Below are positions 1 through 6,225 of a stretch of DNA of 6,560 nt, piece after piece. Position numbers and translations under genes: made by a program. Numbering within the stretch: the first letter of the stretch is position 1; each line of letters opens with the position of its first letter. The notes beneath the pieces are model-generated. The model made no database searches. It had not been told where the DNA came from and worked only from the letters and a program-made list of their open reading frames with translations. Source of the stretch: Planctomycetota bacterium (GTDB lineage: Bacteria; Planctomycetota; Brocadiia; JAJRTI01); assembly GCA_024278415.1 (NCBI GenBank), contig JAJRTI010000025.1:1-6560 (forward strand), read 5' to 3'.

Positions 1-780
1 CAATCCCAGGACTTGCACAGCCTGCCGCTTGCCATAGGGCAAGTAGACGGTCGCAACCGCCGCGCCGAGCCAGCCGCGCTCGACGCGCCCGGTGGCCACG
101 ATCTGATCGATGGGCTTCTGAAGTGCGGTCATGGGCACGGCGAAGCTGATGCCCGTATGAGAGCGCTCCGAGCCGCCGTAGCTCGACGAGGCCAGACCCA
201 CCAACTCGCCGCGCAGGTTCACGATTGCGCAACCGGAATCGCCCGGGTTCACGGGCGTAGTCATCTGGATCATGCCCACCGGCGGCCGGCCTTGCACGCG
301 CACGCCTTCGCGCAGGCCGCTCACCACGCCCCATGATATGCTGTGGCGCAGGCCGAACGCGTTGCCGACCATCACCACCCACGAGCCCGGCCGCGGCATG
401 GCCGTCGCGATGGTCGCCGGCTTGAGGTCGGTCCGGTTGGACTTCAGCAGGCCGAGCCCGTAAACGGGGTCGTACCCCACGACCGTCGCCTTCTCCTCCC
501 TGCCGTCGGCATACGTCACCATTGCCGTCTCACATTGGCCCAGTAGGTTGCTGAGCGAGGCGATGTGGCCGGGCCGCACGACGACGCCCGAGAGCATCGC
601 CTGCTCCATTTCGCCCGACCCCGGCACGCGATACGGAGCGGCCACGGTGACAACCGATGGCTTGATCGCGTCCACCGACCGCACGAAGCCCTCCTCGATC
701 GCGGCGAGGCCAGGCGCCGCGTGCGCCTCCGCGATCACGGCCAGCAGGGCAATGGGCATAAGGGATCTGAGGGTTTTCAT
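1..780 (-). CDS. HtrA/DegP-like serine protease homologue, triad-deficient (partial, C-terminus off window)
   Basis: The reading frame is open for 260 codons from ATG at 780 to the left edge, so the C-terminus is missing. Residues 1-21 look like a Sec signal peptide (basic start, hydrophobic core, AHA before the cut), placing the protein outside the inner membrane. Residues about 60-215 align by eye with the trypsin-like domain of HtrA (family S1C): LSGVVV, ADGRE, YDP...LLK, MVGNAFGL, NPGDSG and GISFAVP. RGWLGA near 237 marks the usual entry into a PDZ domain. The nucleophile Ser182 is kept in NPGDSGC. However, the NHV histidine position reads Asn78 (SLSNLL) and the catalytic aspartate of the DxxTDLALLK motif reads Gly108 (YDPVYGLGLLK), so normal triad proteolysis is unlikely. 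It follows the anti-sigma gene by 6 bases and lacks a strong ribosome site, suggesting coupling. HtrA homology is secure; chaperone, sensor or peptide-binding roles are inference. Confidence 0.88.
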   Translation of the reverse strand, partial: MKTLRSLMPIALLAVIAEAHAAPGLAAIEEGFVRSVDAIKPSVVTVAAPYRVPGSGEMEQAMLSGVVVRPGHIASLSNLLGQCETAMVTYADGREEKATVVGYDPVYGLGLLKSNRTDLKPATIATAMPRPGSWVVMVGNAFGLRHSISWGVVSGLREGVRVQGRPPVGMIQMTTPVNPGDSGCAIVNLRGELVGLASSSYGGSERSHTGISFAVPMTALQKPIDQIVATGRVERGWLGAAVATVYLPYGKRQAVQVLGL

Positions 781-786
781 CTCGCG

Positions 787-1419
787 CTACCTGTTGCCGA
801 CAAGTTCCACGTTGTCCATGTAATACCCGCGCCGCGATCCCGTGACCACGACCGGCGCCACGGGCTGGAACCGGCGCCGCGGCTGCGCTTCGCCAACAGT
901 CACGCCGGGGCCGAGCAGGTCTTCAATCGTGAGCAGTTTCTCACCCTCTCGCTTAGCGAGGACTTCGGGCTTCTTGGCGAGGCTATCGGTCTTTTCGGCC
1001 TGCTTCTCGTCTTGCTGAGGCGTCTTGCGCGGCTGGACTTCGGCGACCTTCGGCTGGGCAGGGGCCGGGCGCAGGCTGAGGCCGACGACCACGCCAATGC
1101 CGAGCGTGAGCAGGAAGATGGCTGCGGCCTTGAGGATGCGCCGCGTGCCAACGCTCGACGCCAGCGAGATGACGTTGCGGGGCGGCCGCTCGTCGTCCAG
1201 GTGGCCTTCGATCGCCCGCCAACACTCGCGCCAGTCGCCCGACGGCGGCTCCTGCCGGCCGGCCTCTCGTAGCGCCTGCACGGCCGCGTCGTAGCCATTG
1301 GCCACGCGGCGGCAGGCGGGGCAGGCCTGAAGGTGCTTGGCCACCTGTGCGGCCTCGTCCTCAGGCAAGTCGCCGCCCGCGTAGAGGGGCAATCGTTTTT
1401 CGACTTGCGCGCACTTCAT
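787..1419 (-). CDS. Transmembrane anti-sigma factor with zf-HC2 (ZAS) domain
   Basis: This protein probably sequesters the ECF sigma factor encoded just upstream and releases it on an envelope signal. Numbered from ATG 1419 (210 residues), the N-terminus has Cys3 and the ZAS zinc motif His29-x3-Cys33-x2-Cys36, preceded by the LPLYAGGDLPEDE stretch typical of zf-HC2 anti-sigma factors. A single hydrophobic helix lies at about 95-116 (AAAIFLLTLGIGVVVGLSL). The remaining ~90 residues would be extracytoplasmic; they are Lys/Glu/Pro-rich and end in a short hydrophobic and aromatic tail. The start at 1419 was chosen because AAAGGA lies 10 bases upstream, the sigma stop codon is 2 bases upstream, and family members begin M-x-C. 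An in-frame ATG at 1440 would add 7 residues and overlap the sigma gene but has no visible ribosome site. The anti-sigma assignment is well supported; the signal sensed is unknown. Confidence 0.85.
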   Translation of the reverse strand: MKCAQVEKRLPLYAGGDLPEDEAAQVAKHLQACPACRRVANGYDAAVQALREAGRQEPPSGDWRECWRAIEGHLDDERPPRNVISLASSVGTRRILKAAAIFLLTLGIGVVVGLSLRPAPAQPKVAEVQPRKTPQQDEKQAEKTDSLAKKPEVLAKREGEKLLTIEDLLGPGVTVGEAQPRRRFQPVAPVVVTGSRRGYYMDNVELVGNR

Positions 1420-1421
1420 GG

Positions 1422-2021
1422 TCACTGCGTCCTTTCCCATTTGCGCTTAAACATCTTGCGTGCCTGGTGCAGCCGCCAGCGCACGGTTGCGCGCGGGCTG
1501 CCGACCATCGCCGCAATCTCATCCATGTCCTGGCCGTCCATGTCCCGAAGCACCAGTACGGTGCGGTACTTGGGCGGGATCGTGTCCACGATCTCGCGCA
1601 CGCGCTCCGCGCGCTCTTGCGTCACCGGCCCTTCTGCCGGATCGGCCGCATCGCCCGCCAGCTCCAGGCCCGCGTCCAGCGAAGCGGTCTTGGAGCGGTA
1701 CCGCGACCGAATCTCGTCGGTGATGCGGTTCATGGCGATGCGACGGATCCATGGCTTGAAGCTCAGGCTGAGGTCGAAGCGGTCAATCGCGCCGAAGGCT
1801 CGCATAAACGTGTCTTGCGCAACGTCCCGGGAGTCTTCGGCATTGGACAGGAATCGGTACGCGAGCCGATACACGCCGTCGTAGTAGCGCCGCACGAGTT
1901 CCTGGCAGGCGGCCGCGTCACGACGCTGCGCGCGGCGCACGAGGCCGTGCTCGTCAAGTTGTGGCGTCTCGCGCTCGGGCGGTGTCGCTCCAAGGGAAGA
2001 CGGCGCGGGTTGTTCAGTCAT
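1422..2021 (-). CDS. ECF-type RNA polymerase sigma factor (sigma-70 family)
   Basis: This protein (199 residues from ATG 2021, the usual ECF length) directs RNA polymerase to a specific promoter set. Region 2 spans about 27-110: ELVRRYY, then DVAQDTF (66-72) of region 2.2, then FKPWIRRIAMNRITDEIR (88-105) covering 2.3-2.4. A short acidic/Ala-rich linker follows. Region 4 spans about 136-195: IPPKYRTVLVLRDMDG (148-163) and the helix-turn-helix DEIAAMVGSPRATVRWRLHQAR (167-188), which contacts the -35 element. The frame stays open to 2369 and has another ATG at 2126. The added residues are low-complexity, resemble no sigma domain, and would run through the candidate promoter at 2094-2122, so 2021 was preferred. 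No good Shine-Dalgarno is seen there. The stop codon lies 2 bases before the anti-sigma start, which indicates co-expression and probable control by that protein. The ECF subgroup is not assigned. Confidence 0.9.
   Translation of the reverse strand: MTEQPAPSSLGATPPERETPQLDEHGLVRRAQRRDAAACQELVRRYYDGVYRLAYRFLSNAEDSRDVAQDTFMRAFGAIDRFDLSLSFKPWIRRIAMNRITDEIRSRYRSKTASLDAGLELAGDAADPAEGPVTQERAERVREIVDTIPPKYRTVLVLRDMDGQDMDEIAAMVGSPRATVRWRLHQARKMFKRKWERTQ
1430..1435 (-). promoter_or_regulatory. Ribosome binding site of the anti-sigma gene
   Basis: On the minus strand this reads AAAGGA, 10 bases before ATG 1419 and inside the end of the sigma gene. It favours the 1419 start over the ATG at 1440. Confidence 0.5.
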
Positions 2022-2093
2022 GAGGTGGCTTGGGCCCGGGCCACACGGCCCGATCGCGGAAGGGACAAGGCTTGTGTCTCGCTCTTCCAGAGT

Positions 2094-2122
2094 ATTATAC
2101 GGCAGTGGCGTTTGGGTGTTTG
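2094..2122 (-). promoter_or_regulatory. Candidate promoter of the sigma/anti-sigma/HtrA-like operon
   Basis: On the minus strand a perfect TATAAT (2099-2094) sits in an AT-richer patch of otherwise GC-rich DNA. At 17 bases upstream is CAAACA (2122-2117), a poor -35 with 3 of 6 matches to TTGACA. Transcription would begin near 2087 and give a leader of about 65 bases before ATG 2021. No GGAAC-type ECF -35 was found, so autoregulation is not visible. Confidence 0.4.
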
Positions 2123-2204
2123 ACATTTTAGCACGGAGTCGGGCCCTGAATCTCGCCTCAAGGCGTACGAGGGCAAGAGCATGGGGTGCAGAAAGAGGAT
2201 GGCT

Positions 2205-2239
2205 TGAGCCGAGGTGTTCTGGTGTTGTGTCTCGGCTCA
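2205..2239. repeat. 9-bp inverted repeat (hairpin or operator candidate)
   Basis: TGAGCCGAG (2205-2213) and its exact reverse complement CTCGGCTCA (2231-2239) flank a 17-base GT-rich centre that itself contains two GGTGTT copies. No run of T follows on either strand, so it does not look like an ordinary intrinsic terminator. It lies between the two divergent promoters. Confidence 0.45.
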
Positions 2240-2296
2240 CCGTCCGACCTTTCTGCCCAAGTCTCATGTCTCCCGGCGGTGGCGCGACCGCCCCGC

Positions 2297-2326
2297 TTGA
2301 CGCTGAAGGCACAACGCCACTACAAT
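2297..2326 (+). promoter_or_regulatory. Candidate sigma70-type promoter of the deacetylase operon
   Basis: TTGACG (2297-2302) and TACAAT (2321-2326), each 5 of 6 to consensus, are separated by 18 bases on the plus strand. Transcription would start near 2333, leaving a leader of about 160 bases before ATG 2495. This also argues against starting the deacetylase gene at the upstream in-frame codon 2186. Confidence 0.5.
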
Positions 2327-2344
2327 CGGCGCTTGCCAATCGGC
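2323..2344 (+). repeat. Direct repeat CAATCGGC x2 over the promoter
   Basis: CAATCGGC occurs at 2323-2330 and again at 2337-2344, a 14-base period. The first copy overlaps the last four bases of the -10 box and the second covers the region just past the predicted start. The second copy also lies in a small palindrome, TTGCC-AATC-GGCAA (2333-2346). An operator is possible but unproven. Confidence 0.35.
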
Positions 2345-2481
2345 AACATTTCGGCGACGGCTTGTGCACGAACAGCGGCTCACCCGGCTCCTCCTAGCCC
2401 GCCTTTGCACTCGGCTGAAATGTTGCGCCGTTCGCAGGCGGGACATGGTTCCGCCATGCCCGCCATCGAGGGGCCGTTCAC

Positions 2482-2486
2482 AGGAG
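2482..2486 (+). promoter_or_regulatory. Ribosome binding site of the deacetylase gene
   Basis: AGGAG lies 8 bases before ATG 2495. It is the clearest Shine-Dalgarno in the window and fixes the start of the PIG-L gene. Confidence 0.7.
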
Positions 2487-2494
2487 CCAACACC

Positions 2495-3241
2495 ATGTCC
2501 GAGAACCGTCGAGTCCTGTCTGTGGGCGCCCACCCCGACGACACCGAGTTCGCCTGCGCGGGCACCCTCTCTCGTCTGAAGCAGGCCGGCTGTGAAATCT
2601 TCATCGCCACGGTCGCAAACGGCGACTGCGGCTCCATGGTGCACTCGGCCCGCGAGATCGCGCGCATCCGCCGGGCAGAGGCGACTGCGGCCGCGGCGCT
2701 GCTCGACGCCGAGTACCTCTGCCTCGACGAGAGCGACCTGAGCATCGATTACGACACGGCCACACGCCGGAAGGTCGTGGGGCTCATTCGCACCGTCGAC
2801 CCCGCGGTCGTGTTCACGCATTATCTGGTGGACTACATGGCCGACCACGAGATCGCGGGCCGGCTCGTGCGGGACGCGTGCTTTGCCGCGGCCGGGCCAA
2901 ACTTCGCGTCGTCCGGCAACGAAGCGCCCACGCACGGCATTCCGCACCTCTACTACTTCACCCCGGCCGGCGGCACCGACAACGTCGGCAACCCCATCGA
3001 GCCGCACTTCGTCATCGACGTGAGCGACGAGGTGGAGCTGAAGAAGCAGATGCTCGCCTGCCACGCGAGCCAGCGCGACTGGCTCATGAAACATCACGGC
3101 ATGGACGAGTACATCGAGGCGATGCTCCGGCGCGGCGAGGCCGCGGGCCAGCGCATCGGCGTCGCGCATGGCGAGGGCTTCCTCCAGCACGTCGGCTCGC
3201 CCTACCCAACCGACAACATCATCGCCGAGTGGCTCGCGTGA
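2495..3241 (+). CDS. PIG-L/LmbE family zinc-dependent deacetylase
   Basis: The 248-residue protein belongs to the PIG-L (LmbE-like) fold, whose members remove acetyl groups from N-acetylglucosamine-type substrates such as GlcNAc-PI, mycothiol and bacillithiol precursors or antibiotics. The hallmark AHPDDTE is at residues 12-18. By family precedent His13 and Asp16 bind zinc and Asp15 is the general base. The second metal site is HYLVDYMADH (109-118), with His118 the expected third ligand. Other family features are RRAEATAAAALL (59-70) after the first strands, and the C-terminal half with LKKQMLACHASQ and the GEGF-containing end. The start at 2495 is set by AGGAG 8 bases upstream and by the motif sitting near the N-terminus; no signal peptide is present, so it is probably cytoplasmic. 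It is the first gene of a rightward run, 43 bases before the TMTC-like gene. The substrate cannot be read from sequence, and bshB or mshB names are not justified. Confidence 0.9.
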   Translation: MSENRRVLSVGAHPDDTEFACAGTLSRLKQAGCEIFIATVANGDCGSMVHSAREIARIRRAEATAAAALLDAEYLCLDESDLSIDYDTATRRKVVGLIRTVDPAVVFTHYLVDYMADHEIAGRLVRDACFAAAGPNFASSGNEAPTHGIPHLYYFTPAGGTDNVGNPIEPHFVIDVSDEVELKKQMLACHASQRDWLMKHHGMDEYIEAMLRRGEAAGQRIGVAHGEGFLQHVGSPYPTDNIIAEWLA

Positions 3242-3284
3242 CCGCCGCGCCGTGATCGCAGACCGCTTCCGGCGATAGCCAAGC

Positions 3285-5228
3285 ATGCCCACCTCCCGCC
3301 AACCTTGCGCCGTGCTCCTGCTCGTGCTCTTCGCGCTGGCGGTGTCGCTCAACTCCACGCGCAATGGGTTTGTGTGGGACGACGCGGTGCTCGTGCAGGA
3401 GAAGCGGGGCGCGCCGACAAGCACGGCCGCGGGGGTGCTTCTCGGCTATTGGTCGCAGCACGCGGGAGCGTCCACGCCGGGCTACTACCCGGCGCGCGAG
3501 CTGAGCCTCGCGCTCGACCGCAAGCTGTGGGGCGCGCAGCCCTGGGGCTTCCACCTGACCAACGTGGCGCTGCACGTGGCCGCGGCCGTGCTGGTCTTTG
3601 CGGCCGCGCGGCGCATCACCGGCAAGCAAGGGCTCGCGCTCATCGCGGCCCTAATCTGGTGCGTACATCCGGCCACGGTGGAGTGCGTGAGTTGGATCAA
3701 GAACCGCAGCATCCTGCTCTGTGCCACGGCGAGCTTTGCGGCACTTGCCTTGTTCACCGCCGGCCGCGGGCCGCGGACGCGCGTCGCGGCCGCCATCGCC
3801 GCGGCCGTACTGCTTGGCGTGGGGCTGCTCTGCAAAGAGATGGCCGCGGTCGTGCCGCTCATCGCCGCCGCGGTGGTTGTGATGGCGCCGCGGCTTGGGC
3901 TGCGGCAGCAACGCTGGCCGCTCGCCGCGCTGTGGGCAGTGCTGGTGCTCTACCTCGGGCTCAAGGCCGCCGCGTTCACCCAGACCCGCGAGCTGGCCAA
4001 GCCCTTGCGCCGCGAGGAGAAGCCGGGCCTCGTGTCGCGCGTGGCCCAAACCTACGCCGCGTATGCCGCCATCGCCGCGGCCCCTATCACGCTCTGCCCG
4101 GACCGCCGGCTCAACAGCCCGACCCATCCCGGCATCGCCGGCCTGTTCGCGGCGTGCATGGCCTTGGCGTATCTCGCGGGCGCGCGGCGGTGGCTTATGG
4201 CGCTCGGGCTGCTGTGGTTCATGGTCGGCCTCGGGCCGGCATCTAACCTCATCTATCTCGGCGACCGCCCCCTCGCGGAGCAGCGCATGTATCTCGCGTT
4301 GCCCGGCTTGGCGCTCATGTTCGCGGCGATCCGCTGGCGCCGGCGGCGCTGGCTCCTCGCCGCCTGTGTGCTCGCGCTGTGCGCGCTGTCCATGCAACGC
4401 CACGCCGCGTGGGCCGGCAACTACGCGCTGTGGACCCGGACCGTGCCCCAGATCCCCGGCCAGGCGCGGCCGTGGCTCAACATGGGCAACCACTACCTCG
4501 CCACGCTCCGCCCCCGCGCATCCGAGCACTGCGAGCGCCAGGCCGCCAAACGCGACCCGACCTGGTACGCGCCCTGGTTGCAGATCGGCCGCGCGCGGTA
4601 CGACCTCGGCCAGACGGAGCAGGCGGCGCAGGCATACGTGAAGGCGCTGTCGCTCGCCGAGCGCCCGGAGCTGCACTATGAACTGGCCGATTGCTACGCC
4701 AAACTGGGGCGGCTCGACGACGCGCTGAACCAGTGCGCCGCGGCGCTGGCCCTCGACGGGACGTTCGCCGCCGCGTACGTGCGCATGGCGTTGATCCTCA
4801 TGGACCGGGGCGACGCCGCCAAGGCCGAAGAAGTCTTGCGCACGGCTCTGCGCCGCAAGCCCGACGCGGAGTGGCCGCGGTTCGAGCTTGGCAATGTGCT
4901 CTTCTCGCAGGGCCGGCACGACGAAGCGCTTGCCCAGTACGACGCGATCCTGCGCAGCGGCCATCCCTTCGCGAAGCTGCACGTGAACCGCGGCAAATTG
5001 CTCATGCGCATGAAGCGCCCGGCCGATGCGGAAGCCGCATTCCGAGCCGCGTTGGACCAGGACGCGTCGCAGTGGGAGGCATGGAGCGGGCTCGGCACAG
5101 TTGCGGAGATGGCCGGCCAACTTCCGGCGGCGGCCAATTACTACCGCCGCGCGCTCGCGCTCAACCCCAATGCGAGCATCGCCCGACGGCGGCTCTCGGC
5201 TCTCCAGCGCCGTGCGCCGAAGCAATGA
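3285..5228 (+). CDS. TMTC-like polytopic membrane protein with C-terminal TPR repeats
   Basis: This 647-residue protein has two halves. Residues 1 to about 375 carry roughly 10-12 hydrophobic segments and the landmarks of the TMTC/GT-C glycosyltransferase-like family: an acidic pair WDD (31-33) in the first external loop, [12 protein letters not shown] (67-78), [10 protein letters not shown] (88-97), [17 protein letters not shown] (126-142), LLCKEMA (181-187) and [12 protein letters not shown] (325-336), the counterpart of the TMTC AER.LY motif. Residues about 396-640 are some six to seven TPR units with the usual W/G/Y/A/P spacing, for example [20 protein letters not shown] and [12 protein letters not shown]. 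Eukaryotic TMTC proteins O-mannosylate secreted proteins; whether this homologue transfers sugar is inference. The TPR part probably binds proteins on the outer face. The start at 3285 precedes the first membrane helix but has no strong ribosome site. The gene lies 43 bases after the deacetylase and 1 base before the ATPase gene. Confidence 0.85.
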   Translation: MPTSRQPCAVLLLVLFALAVSLNSTRNGFVWDDAVLVQEKRGAPTSTAAGVLLGYWSQHAGASTPGYYPARELSLALDRKLWGAQPWGFHLTNVALHVAAAVLVFAAARRITGKQGLALIAALIWCVHPATVECVSWIKNRSILLCATASFAALALFTAGRGPRTRVAAAIAAAVLLGVGLLCKEMAAVVPLIAAAVVVMAPRLGLRQQRWPLAALWAVLVLYLGLKAAAFTQTRELAKPLRREEKPGLVSRVAQTYAAYAAIAAAPITLCPDRRLNSPTHPGIAGLFAACMALAYLAGARRWLMALGLLWFMVGLGPASNLIYLGDRPLAEQRMYLALPGLALMFAAIRWRRRRWLLAACVLALCALSMQRHAAWAGNYALWTRTVPQIPGQARPWLNMGNHYLATLRPRASEHCERQAAKRDPTWYAPWLQIGRARYDLGQTEQAAQAYVKALSLAERPELHYELADCYAKLGRLDDALNQCAAALALDGTFAAAYVRMALILMDRGDAAKAEEVLRTALRRKPDAEWPRFELGNVLFSQGRHDEALAQYDAILRSGHPFAKLHVNRGKLLMRMKRPADAEAAFRAALDQDASQWEAWSGLGTVAEMAGQLPAAANYYRRALALNPNASIARRRLSALQRRAPKQ

Positions 5229-5229
5229 G

Positions 5230-6168
5230 ATGGCCCAACAAGCCCCCCTACTCGAAGTCGCCGACTTGCACAAAGCCTTTGGGCCGGTGCGCGCGGTCGA
5301 TGGCGTCTCGCTCCAGGTCCGCCGCGGCCGCACGCTGGGGCTCGTGGGCGAAAGCGGGTGCGGCAAGACGACCGTGGGCCGGTGCATCTTGCGGCTCATC
5401 GAGCCAGACGCGGGCCAAGTCCTTGTGGGCGGCGACGACCTGCTCACGCTGACGCGTGCACAACTGCGCGAACGCCGGCGCCGGCTCCAGATTGTATTCC
5501 AGGACCCGTACGGATCGCTGGACCCGCGCATGAGCGCCGGCGCGATTGTGGAGGAGCCCCTGTGCATCCACCGCATGGGCTCGCGCACCGAGCGCCGGGA
5601 CGCGGTCGCGCATCTGTTCGAGCGCGTCGGCCTGTCCCCAGAGCTGGCGGGGCGTTACCCGCACCAGTTCAGCGGCGGGCAGCGCCAACGCATCAGCATC
5701 GCCCGCGCGCTCGCGCTGCGGCCCGAGTTTATCGTGTGCGACGAGCCCGTGTCCGCGCTCGACGTGTCCGTGCAGGCGCAGATCGTGAACTTGCTTCAGG
5801 ATCTTCAGCAGAGCGACGGCCTCTCGTACCTCTTTATCTCGCACGATCTATCCGTGGTGGGCCACCTGAGCCACGACGTGGCGGTCATGTACCTCGGCCG
5901 GCTGGTGGAGACTGGGGCGATGGCGGACGTGTTCGAGCGCGCGGCACACCCGTACACTTGTGCGCTCCTTGCGGCGTCCCCGGTGCCTGATCCTGAGCGC
6001 AGGCGCAAGCGAATCGTGCTGGCCGGGGACGTGCCCGATCCCGCGCATCCCCCCACTGGATGCCCCTTCCACCCGCGGTGCCCCGTCGCGGCGGAGCGTT
6101 GTCAACGGGATGAGCCGGCGTGGGTGGATCTCGGCGGGGGACACCGCGCCCGCTGTTGGCGGGTATGA
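5230..6168 (+). CDS. OppF/DppF-type oligopeptide ABC transporter ATP-binding protein
   Basis: The 312-residue cytoplasmic ATPase has every ABC motif: Walker [10 protein letters not shown] (40-48), Q-loop [13 protein letters not shown] (89-101), signature FSGGQRQR (147-154), Walker B FIVCDEP (167-173) with D-loop SALD, and H-loop ISHD with His205. The C-terminal extension is the oligo_HPY domain of peptide importers: [12 protein letters not shown] (240-251) and the cysteine set Cys278-x5-Cys284-x6-Cys291-x17-Cys309 (GCPFHPRCP). This marks the OppF/DppF half of a dipeptide or oligopeptide importer rather than a generic ABC protein. ATG 5230 was chosen because the domain begins there and it follows the TPR gene stop by 1 base. 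There is no Shine-Dalgarno, so translation is probably coupled. No OppD, permease or solute-binding gene is visible, and downstream a convergent gene ends the run, so any partners must lie elsewhere. I withhold the symbol oppF because the substrate is unknown. Confidence 0.93.
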   Translation: MAQQAPLLEVADLHKAFGPVRAVDGVSLQVRRGRTLGLVGESGCGKTTVGRCILRLIEPDAGQVLVGGDDLLTLTRAQLRERRRRLQIVFQDPYGSLDPRMSAGAIVEEPLCIHRMGSRTERRDAVAHLFERVGLSPELAGRYPHQFSGGQRQRISIARALALRPEFIVCDEPVSALDVSVQAQIVNLLQDLQQSDGLSYLFISHDLSVVGHLSHDVAVMYLGRLVETGAMADVFERAAHPYTCALLAASPVPDPERRRKRIVLAGDVPDPAHPPTGCPFHPRCPVAAERCQRDEPAWVDLGGGHRARCWRV

Positions 6169-6188
6169 TGTGCCGGCTCCGGGGGACG

Positions 6189-6217
6189 CCTCCCGAAGGT
6201 TGGCAGCCTTCGGGAGG
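6189..6217. terminator. Hairpin between convergent genes, probable bidirectional terminator
   Basis: CCTCCCGAAGG (6189-6199) pairs perfectly with CCTTCGGGAGG (6207-6217) around a 7-base loop, an 11-bp GC-rich stem. It fills the 57-base gap between the ATPase stop and the convergent gene's stop, so it could end transcripts from both sides. No T tract follows on either strand, so Rho-independent action is not certain. Confidence 0.6.
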
Positions 6218-6225
6218 GTGCTGAG

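Larger units (their letters stand above)
2127..2494. other. Divergent intergenic region without a convincing gene
   Basis: This stretch separates the leftward sigma operon from the rightward deacetylase operon. Open frames on both strands cross it only as upstream extensions of the two flanking genes, and their translations lack any recognisable domain. It holds an inverted repeat (2205-2239), a rightward promoter (2297-2326), a direct repeat (2323-2344) and the deacetylase ribosome site (2482-2486). The rest shows nothing I can name. Confidence 0.6.

Noticed and set aside
1347..2123. Plus-strand open frame opposite the sigma gene
   Set aside because: Antisense shadow of a convincing sigma factor; no recognisable domain.
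2120..2125. Perfect TTGACA on the plus strand
   Set aside because: No -10-like sequence at 16-19 bases downstream; probably chance.
2022..2369. N-terminal extension of the sigma factor frame to 2369 (or ATG 2126)
   Set aside because: Added residues are compositionally biased and match no sigma region; they would overlap the TATAAT box, and 2021 gives the normal ECF length.
2186..2494. N-terminal extension of the deacetylase frame upstream of 2495
   Set aside because: It would put about 103 unrelated residues before the AHPDD motif and cross the rightward promoter; AGGAG fits ATG 2495.
2264..3424. Minus-strand open frame opposite the deacetylase
   Set aside because: Antisense shadow: no motifs, and it spans both coding and non-coding DNA of the real genes.
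5026..5229. Upstream extension of the ABC ATPase frame into the TPR gene
   Set aside because: The 68 extra residues are the out-of-frame reading of TPR codons; the ATPase domain begins at 5230.
3651..5588. Long open frame on the minus strand (645 codons) opposite the TMTC and ATPase genes
   Set aside because: Arg/Ala/Pro/His-rich translation without domains, typical of the antisense frame of GC-rich genes; the plus strand carries clear families over the same bases.
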